Assembly (NCBI GenBank): GCA_013397435.1
Contig: VZRG01000879.1
Location: 124,001 to 188,000, forward strand
DNA from: Erythrocercus mccallii
Taxonomy: Eukaryota > Chordata > Aves > Passeriformes > Dicruridae
Length of the DNA: 64,000 nt
Direction: 5' to 3'
Made by a program: the position numbers and the translations under genes. Below are positions 1 to 14,300 of this stretch, piece after piece (position 1 is the first letter of the stretch; the number at the start of each line of letters is the position of its first letter). The notes under the pieces were generated by a model. That model had not been told where the DNA came from. It did no database searches and saw nothing but the letters and a program-made list of their open reading frames with translations.

Positions 1-387
1 AAAATCTTTAGTATCCCAGCTGGAGCTAGGTTTGCCAGGCTCTCAATTCTGCCTACTGATCAGGTAGACAGGAGAACCTGTGAGGAAACAGGCAGATTTC
101 TGCCAGAAAATTCAATTAAGCAAGTACATTCCCATGAAATAGTTCGATTCTGTTAAACTGGCATTTTTCAAATGGAAAACTGTTCTATCTGAAAGCTTAT
201 GTCCAGCTTTGTTCATTAGTGCATCCATCCATGAACAAAAGGTAGGTTGTGCTGGAGACCAATAATTGAAATGCTTAAATCCCTTCCATCAAGAGCGGAA
301 CAGAGTAACACTTCAGTGTCTGGTTCCATTTTACTAGTTTAATTTTTTCTGCAGATACTAAATCTTACAAGACCTCTGTAAGATAGG

Positions 388-495
388 GATTACTGCTCCC
401 ATTAGCAGACAGAGACAGGACTGAGATAGGGCACAGAATAACTTGGTCTTTATAGAGAGTCAGTGGAAACTCCACATAAGTTTCCAGTCCTGACA
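388..495 (-). repeat. MIR-like ancient SINE remnant
   Basis: Read on the + strand, the segment follows the reverse complement of the MIR core in order: a pyrimidine-rich 'attactgctcccatt' block, a cagacagagacaggactgag block matching the GAGGAAACTGAGGC region, a gcacagaataacttgg block matching CACAGAGAGGTTAAGTAACTTG, then a gagagtcagtggaaactcc block matching the TAGTAAGTGGCAGAGCC region. Divergence is high, as expected for an amniote-age SINE in a bird. The call rests on order and spacing of several words recalled from the family consensus, not on an alignment. Confidence 0.5.
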
Positions 496-3400
496 GTGTT
501 TTTAGAAAAAGAGTCCCTTTCCTTTAAATGTTCTTCAGGAAGACTTGTCAGGGCACTAAGATTTTTGGATTTTTTTGACAGCGGTATTCAGAAAGAGTCT
601 TACTTCATCCCCTTTACTCAGGGCTGAAATTGTTTGTTACACACTTTCCATGTGAATCACATTTCCGTAGTGACTCTCCTGTCTGATTCTCTCAGCTGCC
701 TCTGTTATTGTTTGCTGTCTTTACAGCAAACTCCAGTGGAACTGGATCACAGTCTTTTTTTGTGATAGGCCCAGGGCAAGGATTTGAATAGGAAACAGGA
801 AAGATGGAGCACGTAGCTGCTGTTGACATCCCACTCAGCACTTTTATCACTGGCTGATTTAAGTGCTTCTTGTTGGTAACTACTGCTTTATAGATTACAA
901 CTTTGAGAGATTTCTTAATCATTTCATCCTGATTGATGGAAAATTGCTTGTAAAGTGGATGCAAGACATGGGAGGAAGGGTTTATGAGAAGGGCCTCAAA
1001 CTAAATTGCATGCGTGTAATGAAATTGGCTTTATTCTACTGCTCTGATTTTGTGCTGCACCAGTTAACAATGACATATTGATTCCTCACTGGGGCAAAGA
1101 ACCGAGAGACTTTAGTGTTAAAAGCATCAAGACCCAGCAACATCGAAGGTACAGCTTGATAGGCTCAAAGGTAAAAGGCAAACTCTTCTCTGGGACTGCA
1201 AGCAGAGAGGAAGAGTAGGACAGCTTCATGATTTAACACCTTGTAATTTTTACATCCATGCAAGCTGCTACCATTCTTACTTAGTATCATCTTACAGTCA
1301 CTTTGCACCTGGTGTAAATGACTGCTGACAACTGATAGTCACACCAGTCATCCAAGTATGATTGTTAGTAAGAGTGTGTAGGCAAGTAACAAAAGATTCC
1401 CTTTGTTTTCTCCTGTCTGGAGGAGAGTAGAAGATGGACAGACACTTGATCTGAAAATAAAATCAGCCTCACTGAACATTTCGTATTGCTCCTTGAGGAC
1501 AAAAATCAAAATGGGTTCTGGTGAAAATGAGGTTGATTAATTCTAATTAAGATTCATTGGCTAATTACAAACATACTACTAGAAATCAAGGCATTTCATT
1601 TGGTACAATTGCATTATAATTTTGCCTTGCTGCATTTTAAGTGGTCTTTAAGTGATGTATATGTTCTGAGTTAGGTTAAATTTCCTAAATAGGAGATATC
1701 AGCTCAATGCATTTTAGCAACAAAGCGAAGTTCCTGTTTAGGGAACAGGACTCGGCAATGTGTTCTTAAAGCTTTATTATTCCTTCTAGAGAGAAGGGAT
1801 AACCTTCCTTCCTACTCGCTGCTGTTCTTGTACCAAAAGCTGAACAGAAATGTTTTGTCACATTTTGTTTTTTGCTTTTCCCTTTTCCTGCTTACCTTCT
1901 AGGGGACTTGCTTTATAAACAATAATATAATAGGGCTGGGAGGCCTTATACACACAGAGATTGGTCCCAGTGAAGACTATCTCCTCCGTATGGCAGCATA
2001 TGTTTCTGTGCATTTCCTGATAGAGCAGCCATCTCCCTGTGGCATTTAAGCATGGTATAATTAGCTGTGTACAGAAGCAGAGTGTTGATAACATTTTGCT
2101 GGAAGAGTGCCATCAGCGTGACTGTTCTTGGTATTGGTTGCCGTAAGTAACGCTGTCTGTGGAGAACAGTCATTGCAAATCTGTGAGCTGCTCTTGCACA
2201 CCCTGGGCTCTTTCACAACTTTATCATTAGTGGTGCCTAGAGAGCAGTCCTTTGAGTTTTGAATGTTTAACAGGAGAGAGGTTCTGGCCTGTTTGTTTAG
2301 TTATGTATCTTCTTGATTGCATTTTGACAGGATTAAGCCCAACTGCAGATTGGTATCACAACTGGTCTACTCCCTGTTCCAACATACTTGCTCCCTGTTC
2401 TCTCCCACCTTCTGTTGGCAGTACAAGAGTTGAAAAAAAAAGGAAAAGTGAAAAAAATTCCAGGAATATTTCTCCTTAAAAAGTTCAGCCCCTTGCAGGG
2501 TCTCCTCCCTGATTTCCCTATAATCAAATCTTCCTGGTTTTTTGCCATTCCATGCAGACAGAAACCAGGGATTACAGAGGACCATGCAATAACTGCCCAG
2601 AGTGAGATATGAAAAGAAGTTATACATATGTGAAAATAAGCCTGTCTCAGAGAGTACCCAAAAGCAGAGATTCAAAGAAGAATGCAGAAAATGTAGGGTC
2701 ACCAATTATGACTAGGGTGGTGCAATTTCCATTTTCCTGTAAGCAATTATAGGTTGGTTTATAGGATTATAACTTCATTATCCATTTTATGCTGTTTAAA
2801 ATAACCTTGCATGTCCCATTATCCATGCAAGCATCCTGTAGTCTTCTGAGTACTTTCAATCTGTTGACTTCTGTGATAATTGCAGAAGCCAATCCCAACA
2901 GCTAATAATGTTTTCTGATAATAAATGTACTGCTTTCTGCTTCCTATTTCTCAATTTTTAAAATTTCCTTCTGTGGTTACACATTGCTCAGCTTTCAGCA
3001 AAGCTGCTGAGGCATGCCTGTAGCATATGTGGGGAAAGAGGTGAAGAGTCAGTGCTGAGTTCTGAGCCAACAGGTCTTTGCAGCAGAGCACTGTGGTGGT
3101 TTCCCTATTTATTTTCTTACCAGTAGGCCAGAGTGCTGTGGCTGTGTTCCTCCTGAACCCAAGCTAATTCACAGCTTTGATGCCTCAGCATGCTGTGCCC
3201 TCATTTTTTCAGCTCCAAGAACATCATGCAAGGTGTGGGTGTCACCATGCCATGGTGCACTGATGTCCTGCTGATGGCTGCTCTGTGGTCATGACAGACA
3301 GCCAAACAGCACCAGCTCCTCCAGCTGAATATTCTTTAGGAACAGAAGTACTGTGAGTTCTTCTATTCTGCAGATAGTAGGGCTATATTATTTCACACAC

Positions 3401-6400
3401 AGCTACAGCAGACACCTTGCTCAACAGACATTCTTGTGCACTACCATGTCCTTGAATAATACAGATGGATTTTCAAAAGTAAAAAGAAGCAAAAACTTTA
3501 GACTGGGAAAGTTCTCTCTATTCCACTGCCTTCACTTGAAATTTGTCAGGGCATCCAGAAGAAAGCTAGAGACCCACACTGGTTGTTTCAACTCAGAAGG
3601 GCTTACTGAGGCTGAAGACAGGAAGAGTGAGTCCTTGAGGACCATGTAAAATCTATGCAAAATCTGTTTCATTATGCAAAGTGATACAGATTTTAGAATA
3701 GAGTCCTTAATGTATTTTGCTGAGGTACTAGTGGCAAAGACAACAGCAGCTCTTGCTTCTGTATGTGTACTGGAAGAGGCTTTTTTTGTGCTGTGAGTTT
3801 TTCTGTGAGTTTAAAACAACCTGTGTATCACACCAGAGCCTAAGACTGCAAATAGTCTAGCTTGTGTATGGAGAGAGAGTGGCAGGGAGCATATGCCTAC
3901 TTCTCTGTGTTTTATTTGAAGTCTAATCCTGGGGGAAGCATTTATTTTGACGCCTTGCTTGGTTTGAATTTGGAGAAGCTATCAGGTCAAATGGGTGCAG
4001 TATTTCAGTTTGTTCTTTGTTTGTTAACACCTTCTGAATAAATCAGCACCTAGGAAGAGCTAGTCTTATTGAATATTTTGTCTGTAGATGTAGATAAATT
4101 TGGCCTGACCTTTCGTGGTTTTGCAGTGTTAATAATGGTTTCTTCTTTGCTGTGTGTGCAAATGTGAGTCTGACTGCCTCTATGTTCTCTGTGGTAGGTA
4201 CATTTGCTGGTGTTGTGTTTTAATCCTAGAGTTTCTGCAATTTTTTTTTCACTTTATTCCCCAGCCCTCTTGTAACTCTAGAAGCTGAGAAAATTAACTT
4301 TTAGAAAAAGTATGGCTGCAACCTCTGTAACAACAGAACAGAAAAAATGGTAGAAAAGTATAAAATACTTCATTTTCTCAGAGGTTGTCAGTTCCTCAGA
4401 AAACCCCAGGGGTGCATAAAATTCTGTCTTTTGCTAGCAAAATCACTAAAGAGATGCCTGGGATTTGTGAAGCCTGAATAAAAACCCAATGTTTTGGGGG
4501 TGTCTGCTGGGACATTGACTGGAAAGCTCAGGAAAGGCAAGGTCAAGTCCTCCCTGTGTCCTGTGCCTGTGAAGCAGGAATGCTGGCTTTTCTGAAGTAA
4601 TTGGAAAAGCAGTTTGTGCCCCAGCTCCCACCCTCACTTGTGTTAGTCTGGACTGCTGGTGGCAAATAGTCAGGAGTGCCCAGCCACACTTCTCTTCACT
4701 CTGCACTTCACTTCTGCGGCACTCTCTTCCCCACACAGTCTTGCACCAGAGTGTGGGGGCAGTTGGGTTCCATCTGAGGCACATTCCTTGGTCACACCAT
4801 GGCACAAAGAGGTACAAAGAGATTTCCGGCTTTTCTGACCTGCAGTCTTGACAGGAAATAGAGTGGAGGGAAAGATAAAAACAACAAGAGAGCAAGTGAG
4901 GTTTTTCTCAAGGCAGGGCTTCTCTGCCTTGAATTGGTGCAGATAGAAGAATGGGAGGAAGTAGCCTTTGAGGGCTGCTGGAGAGGCAGGCTTCTATTAA
5001 TAACCCTGTTTATGTGATCCCAAGGCATTGTTAGAGGAATTTCTGCAGGCTGCAAGTTTCTTCTCTCATTGCTTAGGATTTACCCACCTCAATTTTTTAC
5101 TTTACTCCAAACAGAGACATTTTAGAGAAGACTTCTTTGGAAGAGACTGTCTTTATCCCCCCTTTCCCCCACAACCTTTGGTGTCCTCTAAGTGGGCATG
5201 GAAATCCTCCCATTTCCTCGTACTCAGACCTAGAAGAGCCTCCCTTTTTAGCCACAGTCCCAGCTGAGAAGATTCCCTCCTTTCCGCTGCAGAGCAAAGA
5301 ATGTTGGCACGTAATTGCAAAAGCCTTTCCGTGCCAGTTCTTCCCTCACCTGTGCTATTGGCAACCAGCGTTTCCTTTAAGCCCTCCCTATTTGTTCCCA
5401 CCATAGCAAGCATTCAGAAAGGAATTGTGGTTGTTTGTTCCACATCCTTGTGAACTGCCATTGTTTGAAGCAGCCATGGACAAAGGCTTGGAGAGTTAAA
5501 AATGAACGTTCACCAGTAATTTTTGGCAGTACACTAGAGCTGGAAAGAGCTGCTTTTAGAAAGCGATACATACTGTTTAGTGGGATATATTGTAATGAGT
5601 TTGGGCCCTCTGTAGCCCTCTCAAAACTAGACATCTGTGATTAACTACCCTGCTATCCCTTTATTTCCCTTTTTCTGCTCTTTCCCCTTCTCAGAACAAT
5701 TATATATTCTACTATTCTGATATATTCTACTGATGATTTCTCTATATGCAAAATAGATTTCAGTGATACAACACATGAACGTTCAGATCACATTTCCTGA
5801 AGAGTCTATGAATATCCCTTATATCTGCTGCTATCAGACCAACCCTTTCACACCAGAGCAAAAGAAGTTTTAACTCTTCTCAGTGAGTGACTGAGGGGAT
5901 GCAGATGTGCACAGCTGTAATTGAAATGAGCATCAGAGTTTGGTAAGATGCAATCTTCAAGCTGCTGCTGAAGAACTTTGAGCACAGTTGAATGAGATGG
6001 AAAAGACATTTACTTTGGTGCTGTTAGGATTGGAGAGCTTTTCTGTAGGGTTTGGATTTCTTTTTTTAATCTTTGCTTTGTATTTTATTGAGATACATTC
6101 TGTATTAAATTAAATGGCAGCTGCATCAATTCAGACATGTAGCTTCCAGGAGAAATCCCTCAGTCACAGGAGTATCTCTCTGCATTAACATATCTATGTT
6201 TAAAGCTAAGCCATCTCAGCAACTTTTAGAGAAATATACTGTATAATTTAACAGAGAACAGAAATGTCACAAAGAACTACAGTATGAGAGAGAAAGGAAG
6301 GAGAGAATATTAAGAAAATCCTTTAAAATAGTACATTTTCCCCGGAGTCAACTAGAGGTAAAACCCCATAGAATGCTCATAGCCCCAGAAACTATGTAAA

Positions 6401-7421
6401 TTTGTGCCACTTTGAGGTCTGCTGGCAGCAGCTTCTCTTCAGTTTTGAAAAACTCAGAAATCCAAAGGCTGAGCCAGCTGTTTGAGCATGGAGGCAGAAG
6501 CATATTTGTAACGACAAACATGTTATATTAACTGCATCTGTTATCTGGTGACCAGGCTTGTACCTGTGGTTTGGTATAGTCTGAAAGGTGAAGTCCATGC
6601 AATGTGAACTGAAGCCAGACCTACAAAGCTAGAATCATCTGGCAAAGCAATTTTTTTTTCCTATGTGCCTTCAGCTACAGCCAATGTGAAAGATTTTCAA
6701 AGGAAGACAAATATGTGTGAGTGCTGCCCTTGACTCAGTATAGTGAGTGGGTGGCAGATATCTCAGGAATTCTTCCATGGTGATACTTAAGATAATTTTA
6801 GAGTGCACCTGTAAAGATCTGGGATATTAGAAGTCTCATGTGTGTGCTCTCATGTGCCTCCTAGGAATTCCCCACATCCTAAAGGAATTGACTGTCTGAA
6901 AGGTTTACGAAAGAGCCCTTCCTATACAGCTTCTGCAGACCTCAGCCAGAGCAACTGTTCTGCTGGGGGGTGTGCTCTGTGCATGGGCCCACAGGGAACC
7001 TCTAGGAAAATCCTGCATTCCCCCTGCTAGTAATGAGTAAGTGCTGGAGGCCCTTTCCTGTATGTATTGATGCTATGCCCTTTGAAGCTGCAGTTCCCAC
7101 AGTGTATAAAGGCTGTATCCCTCCCTTTGATGCCAAATGAAGGCCAGGGTCGCTGTATTTGACCTCAGTAACTCAAGGTTTGAAATGGAACAAAAAAGAA
7201 TCAGTAACCACTCAGAGTGGCCTATGAGGTTTGATCTTGTGTAATGTAATACCCCATGACAAGAGCTTCCACTGTTGCTGGAGGAAAGAGTGTGACATAC
7301 AACATGGGCAATCTCAGTTCTTCACAACAGAGAACTGGGGCAAGCATAACTGTAGAGAGACTCAGTGATAAACATCTCCTCTTATCCCATCTGTAAAGCC
7401 CTTCAGTGTGAGAAAAATTAC

Positions 7422-7695
7422 CATTACTGGTCCAGCAACAGAATGTGTAAAGCCATCTGGTAAAATTAAAATTAGTTGGATTTTCTTCTTTGTGCAAGGA
7501 AAATGCCCATACACCAAACTCCACAGTGTTTCCAAACTGTTTTACGTAGGAGAGGGCTGTAAAAGGTTCCTTCTCCAGCTGCTGGTCTACTAAGTAGCAG
7601 TGCTGACTTTCATTTCTTGAATAAATCATTCTCATCTGGGTGATGATGCTTCCCTGGACTGTGGCATTATGCCATCTCATTTTCCATAAGCCAGC
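7422..7695 (-). other. Candidate internal exon, unknown product
   Basis: On the minus strand a frame stays open for about 190 codons between roughly 7222 and 7795. Within it lies a plausible 3' splice site (pyrimidine/G-rich run ending tttgcag) before 7695 and a usable 5' splice site (ATG|GTAATT) after 7422, giving a 274-base exon that starts in phase 0 and ends in phase 1. The translation contains three N-glycosylation sequons (NAT, NES, NFT) and several Trp and Cys residues. I do not recognise the protein. A frame of this length is expected about once by chance in a window of this size, so this is only a candidate. Confidence 0.12.
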
Positions 7696-10600
7696 CTGCA
7701 AACACAAAGGCTCTGGGTTGCTGGCCAAGTGTTGAACAAGGAGAAAATCAGCAGGTCTAATGTTGAAATTATTGATAGGATTTTAAAGCAGTCTTGTAAA
7801 TACAGTGGAATTAGCCCTGTCATCCCAGTCAGAGCAATCAAAAGAGTCATTAAAGTTTAATAAAGTTGAGTGATTCACCTGTTGCTGTAATATTCTCAAA
7901 TAATTATCCTAGTTAAGGTTCAAGCTCCTTGAAAGTGTACAATCTAGACAGATGTGAGAAGGGCTGAGAAACTCTGCATGCAGTGTTACCTCCTGCTACC
8001 TACTCTCTTCTAAACTTTATACCTTTTATTCCTACTGATGTTTTGCTGTACTGAGAGTTACAAGCTCGTTCTTGGTGAATATGCTCAAGAAGCTGCAAAA
8101 CCCAGACGAGCGCTTGGCCTAAATAGTCTAGGATCTCATCTCTGGCAACTCCTCATCAGACCATGCCTCCTTGTACCCTTCTGGTGGCAAACATCCAATA
8201 TCCAGGACTTTTGGGGAATATGGCAGCCCTGTCAGATGCACAGTGGTGCAAGACACAGTGCTGCCCAGAACCCTGCAGGTGAGGAAGCCAGCCCAGGGAC
8301 ACCTACAGCCTGGGACAGGGTATAGCTGCACACCTCAGCTCTCTGGTGCAGTGGATGGTAACAGCCACTGTTGTGGTGTGTTCGATGGTTAGATGTTTCC
8401 AGAGCCTCAGGCTGCTGCTTTGCTTGGCTGAATTCTTCTTCATGAATGTTTGCTTTTGAAAGAGATTTATTTAGAAGGGGGAAAACACGGCACAGATAAT
8501 TGTGGTCACCAGAAGAAAGGAGTTCAAAGGCAGGTCCTTATTTCTGTCAACAATTAAAGGACTCAGCAGGTTAGCTATTATATCTGTGTATTAAATAAAG
8601 GCATTCACTGTGAGCAGAGTGTGCACACTTACTTCAGCTGATAGGCACTCATTAAGCTGTAGTGACTAATTTACTTACAATTGTTTCTCCAAGCCCTAAA
8701 TAAGAGGCTTGCAAGCTGTACTAATGCCACACCTTCCTTTCCCTGGCATAGAAGGAAGGGCTAAGACATCAATACGTCAGAGACAGGAAAAACAGCCTTG
8801 ACTAAAACCGGAGTTAAAAACTACGCCTTAGATCACAACTAGGCATTTCAGGCATTCAGCTTTTTCTTGACCCAAACAGGAATTGAGTTCATACTAAATT
8901 TTGGTCATGGGGTCAAAATGTACTGAGTTTTTCTCTCTGTGTTATACATAATCCTTGGTGATGGATCACTGGATAATGTCCCCATATCTATTTCGCTCTA
9001 ATGGAGACTTCCTCCAGAAGGAATCCCATGTGGTTTTTTCTGCCCAGACTGAAATTACATTTGTTGTAAGATGGGCTTTTTGACAGCAAAAATCTTTACT
9101 GCTTACTAAGAAGTGAGACCAGGCATCTTGATAAAGAACAGACAGCTTATCTTGTTCCTCAGCACCTCAGAGTGGGCAAGATACAAGCATATGCCCAGGC
9201 CCTGGAGCACAAATGAGCATTGCAGTAATGACTCCAGCTACTTTGATAATGATTGTAACACACAAGGGCTAAGAAGTGACTGGAGAGGAGGTGGAGTGGC
9301 TTGTTCAGACCCCATCTCAGCCATTCTGCTGTCACAGAGGCACCAGCCTGGCTGGGTATGATTAACCACTTATAGCTCTTTCTTCACACTGATGGGAAGT
9401 GATTCAGAACTGCATTTCTCCCCTTTGAGCAAAGTGGAGAAAGTGTGTGAAGAAAACAGGCACCACCTTGTTTTATTTCCTGATGGCTCCACAGGAACTG
9501 AACTGCCTGTGAAAAATGTTCTACCAAGAATGAGGGAGGATTTGGCCTCAAATCACCCTGGTAAGGTGCTTTAAATCCCTAAACTGGATGGTCAGATATA
9601 TGTCTTAACCATGGCAGTCAGAGACTCAAATATGAGGTGTCTTTCTTTGAGAGCTGTGCATCCACTCTGCTATTCCATTATTATCTAATATTTCTTGTAT
9701 TGGACTGATAATGCAGGAAAAACACCATTCTCTTACATGGACCATGTGCTTGACCCTTAGCTAGAGAATTTTGCTTTTCACCAGGGAGATAACATCTTTC
9801 CAGATAGAATAGAAAATCCTTTTCTGGAAAAAATTGGTTCCTCAAATATCAGACCTTTGTGTTAAGACAGAATTAAGATACATCCATGCAGCTCACACAG
9901 AAATTAAGCAGCACTGAATTGCAGTTATCTAGCTTTCCAGTGGTGAATTACATTTGGTTTTGGAAGACACTGCATTCAGTGAAAATGGAAGTCTGTTAAG
10001 GCAGCCTCAGGACACATGCATTTCTGTATTCCCAGGGCCTAAATATTTGCCATTTCCCACATGGGGATGCTGACATGGCATTAACTTTCTGCAGGCATTC
10101 CCTGAAATGGCAGTCTGGGGACATTCAGCAAAGGGCTTAGTCTGGGTTATGGAACCGAGTGTGCTGTGCTCTGATGCTTGAATCAGCAAGAGAAAGGTTT
10201 ATGTCCATTGTCTCCACACAATTATTTTTTTTTTTTACTTTGTGCAACATGTGACTCTGCCAACTATATGCAAAGTAAAAGCTTTCCAGAGCAGTTTTAG
10301 GGTTTTCTCTTCATTTTGAAATGTAGAAAAAAACCACAAAACCCAAAAAAACAAGTAGCTGAAGATGGTAGTCCAAAATTAAAACTTAGGATCAACTTCT
10401 CAGTTTCTAGTTGGTAAGGGGATTTGCTGGGTAGCTTGTACCCTTGTACCTTGATTTTGTCCTAGCAGCTCCCATAGTTTTGACTTTGATGCTGTCCCAG
10501 CATATTTTGCTTTCTTTTCTCTCACCAGGAGGTAGAACATTTTGTCAAATGGAGTTTGGTTTTTTTTTACATGCATTGAGGGATGGGTAGAAAATGCAGA

Positions 10601-11245
10601 GTTGGAAGATTCAGCAGGAACAGCAGGCACCAAGCCTTTTCCTCCCTGATAAGCACCACAAAAAGGAAATAATCTTGACCCCATAGAAGAGTGGCTGCAT
10701 CATGAAAAGTGCCTGGAAATCCTTGGCCAAGCAGCAGCAGAAAGGTAACATAGAAACGTTCCTGCTGTTCACTCAGAACTGCTCCCCGTGCCTTTGACTG
10801 CAGTTTTCAAAAGCAGAGACAGGTCTGTGTGATGCTTGAGAATTTACCCATACAAATCCAAAAAAACAGAGACAATTGTACTAGGAATTGTAGGCCCAAT
10901 ATTTATGTTCCAGGAATAGATGAGAAGAGAGAGTGCTTAGCAGTGCTCCCCATCCCTGCCTCTTCCTGTATCCTTAGCTTCGATATAGTGGTGTCTGTTT
11001 ATTTGACACAATCCAGAAAATGTAAACAGTTAGTTTAAAATTAGATAGAAAACCTCTAGGGGAATGATGAAATAGAAACATTGTAGATGGCTTCACTTAT
11101 GATGTATGTTCACTTAGTAAAAGAGGCACAAAGATGAATGCAGTGGCTTGTTTATCACTCACTAAGTGTATGTGAGCAACTTGATGAAGTGACATGAGCA
11201 TGATGTGCCATTTGCCAGCAGTCTGCTGAGACTGCACCCTCCAGT

Positions 11246-11332
11246 GTCCCTGCCCAGTAGAGTGGAGGTTGGAAGAAGATGAGCTTCTTTAAGGTCCAGT
11301 CCCACCCAAATGGTTGTATGATTCTATATCTT
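11246..11332 (+). mobile_element. CR1 LINE, 3'-end fragment
   Basis: The segment reads gtgtccctgcccag, then ggaggttggaag, then cttctttaaggtccagtccc, acccaaatggtt and the terminal gattctat, which is the order of the avian CR1 3' untranslated end on the plus strand. It has mismatches throughout and the terminal octamer-like repeat is reduced to about one and a half copies. It is a 5'-truncated, inactive copy with no reverse-transcriptase sequence. A gagcaacttgatg word near 11174 could be a displaced part of the same element. Confidence 0.85.
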
Positions 11333-14300
11333 TGGAAAATTAATTTATTTAATTGCGAAATTTAATTATTAACTTGGATAATGGAAAACAAAAAGTACCA
11401 AACATTACAACAACACCTTCATCTGCTCTTGCTCAGTCTCAACTTCACTCTTTTGGTCCAGACTCCTTTACCTTCCCCAGGCAGCACAAAGGGGATTTGG
11501 GTTATGATCAGTGTGTAGTGGTTTCTCCCTGTTGCTCATTTTTGTCTGATACTTTGCCTCTTAGTCCTGTCTCATAAAGCTGCATGGAAAAGGACAACTC
11601 CAGAACTGAGAAGCTGGTCCTGAGACTGAAGTCTTGGTGTCATGAGGTTTTTGTGGGGTTTTTTCTCCATCCACTAACCATACCAGAGCCACCCTCACTG
11701 GTTGCTAGGTGATACTTTCATTATGTGGAGTTATAATTTTGTGTGAGAAGTGGCCTGAGCTGTGAACCTTTGAGGGAAAAAGCACAGGAAGCTGTGTGTG
11801 TAAGAGATGATAAATCCAGGCAAGCGAAGCAGGGTGGAAATATGAGGAATATGCCAGTATCATGAAGGGAATGATGACTGGCAAACTTTTCCCAAGTTGC
11901 CTATTAGCAAATATGTAGGATGGACACAGGTGTTTGGATCTACTGAGGCAGAAAATTGAAGATTTACTGACATCTGAACCTTGGATCCCTGGTGGGTACA
12001 GTTATCCTCTTAACCTTTATTCAATCCCACTTCCTGTTTAGCCTGTCAATCCACCCCTCCAAACCTATCACATCCCTGTAATCACCACGATTTCCTTGTC
12101 ATGCTGCATTCTTTTCACTCCTGTCTCTTGGCGTGCTTCAGATATAAGATAAGATCTTTTGGATAAGAGGACATTGTTTTTATCAGTGTAATGCAGGGAA
12201 GGATGGCACAATTCACAACTTAGGACTTCCAGAAGATGCAACATTATAAAGATGAGACTGAATCCAAATTTCCTGTCATTCTGCATCCCCATATCCACTC
12301 ACTGGGATCTGCCACTCTAGTCCCAAAAAACTTGTCATCTTCTACTGAAAATTCATAAAATCCAAAAGTAGTTTCTAAGATGAAAGCTTGTGGAAGAGCA
12401 ACACTAAGAAAGCAGCCTGCCAAGTTGTGACTGTGCAGATAATGAGGGAAGGGAACCTGGCCCCTTCAGAACTCCCTTATGCTCTTCTCTTCATCCAAAC
12501 CCCAAAAATGTACTGGCATGTTTGTGGCAAGGAAACAGTAAATTACTTTTTTTCCATCCTGAGCCACAAGCTGCAGCAATCAGACCCCTGGGAATTCAGA
12601 CTTCTTCTGCAACTCAGCTGGAAGGATTAATGCAGCAGACTTGAGGGGGTTCCGCTTCAAATCCCAGCTCCCTCGCCTGCCTAATTACTTCCATGTGTAT
12701 TTGTGCAAGGCTGCATGTTGTCTGGGGTCTGCAGGTGGCACAGTGACCTTTGGGCTATAGGTGCACTTTCCATACCTCGCCATATGTTGCACGAGTGAGC
12801 CAAGCAGTTAGAAGGCAATTTAAGCATCCATGGCCAAGCAATCTCTCTCTGTACAGTGACTGATGGATTCTGTTTCTCTAGCCTCACTTCTCCTTCATGC
12901 TTTCTCCAGCTGTGAAAGAAGAAGGAATTTCTGGCCTTAGTTTATAATGTTTAATTAAAAAGAAAACTTTCATGCAAAGATAGCTTGTTTTCACAGCTTT
13001 GATGTTGGTGCCTGTGGGAAATACATGAGCTTTCTGGGAAACAAAATGCAAATGAGCAACTTCAAGCATTCTTGTGAGTTTTTCAAATCTCAGAATCAGA
13101 AGAGCCAGATCAATATATTTTTCCAGTGGATTCTGTCATGCTGGTATGCTTGTACTATTGATAGTACAGCTTTCTTCAGCTTTCTTAAAGGCCTTTCCAG
13201 AAGTCTCCTCAGATATATTTTAGTTTGTTCTCAGTGAGGCAGCTGGACTGTTGTGCGAGTTCTTTGTAGGGAATGTTGTGTTTGCAGGGAAAAAGAAGTA
13301 GCAGTGGGTGGAATTCTGCCCATGAGTGCTCCTAGGGAGCACCCTGCCCCTGGGAAAGCATTTAGCTTTGCAATAATTTCCAGTTTTTCCTTACTTATGA
13401 TGAGATTGGGTAATGCAACAGAAATTCCTCTTTGGTTTTTGCCCTTTTTCATCTTTGGGAAGTCTGACAGAAAAAAAAAGAAAAATACGTGAACATGTAT
13501 TTGAAAAAATATGGAAAACCTGTCAAGGGCTTTTGGGGTAAAGGAAGTGGTTCAAAAGAATGGCTCATCTCAGAAGTTTGGAGTGCTGGCTACTGGTTCC
13601 AGTGGGACAATTCTCATCTAAAACACAGGGATATGTATGTTATGCCTTCTAGGCAGCCTGGAATAGAAAACGTGATAGCTACTAATTTATGTTTTCAGCA
13701 GTTTCTTCAAATATATTCTGCTAAGATTTCTGGTCTAGCTTCACAGGATTTCTCTTTTCACAGTTTTGTTAAACTCACCTAAGGCATGTGTTATACACTG
13801 AGAAGAGATAAAGGCTGTGTAAAGGGAATATGTTCACTGCCTTTGACTCTTCCTGGAATTAATAGTTGCCCCTGGCTTGCCTCCTTCCTGCTGTTAGATT
13901 GCCTTCAAGAGAGATAAGGCTGAATGAGAAGAACTGCTCAGTGGGTCAGGAGAGACTGCCCACCGTGGGCATTGCCACAGGAGATGGCTCAAGTGTCCTG
14001 CAGTCTGAATGGAGGAGTCTTTTGGAATGGCCTGTGCTAAGAAAGATTGATTTTTTTTTTCTTTTTCTTAGTGTCCTTGCAGCCTCGATGCCTACTCAGT
14101 AGCACAGCCCTGATTTGAAACTCCTATGTGTGTCTCTGGTCCTACAGCCTATCTCTGGAACACGTCCCCTCTGTGCTACACAAGAGCTGTCTTCAGGCTA
14201 GTCAGATTCCTCCACATCTGATGGCAGTGCTGTTTGAGCCCTCTCACACTTGCACTGTCTCTGATCCTCTTCTAGCAGGCTTTCCCTGGGAACCACCCAA

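Larger units (their letters stand above)
1..11245. other. Noncoding single-copy DNA, no gene recognised
   Basis: This stretch has the base composition of an avian intron or intergenic region: AT-leaning, CpG-poor, with frequent short T and A runs. Apart from the MIR-like remnant at 388-495 and the candidate exon at 7422-7695, I see no element I can name. Open frames reach about 149 codons (4446-4895, minus) but have no recognisable domain and no consistent splice context. Short repeated words such as tatattctac near 5690-5730 are local and not a tandem array. Identity as intron or intergenic cannot be decided from sequence alone. Confidence 0.6.

Noticed and set aside
4446..4895. 149-codon minus-strand frame
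   Set aside because: No recognisable family; composition looks like translated noncoding DNA.
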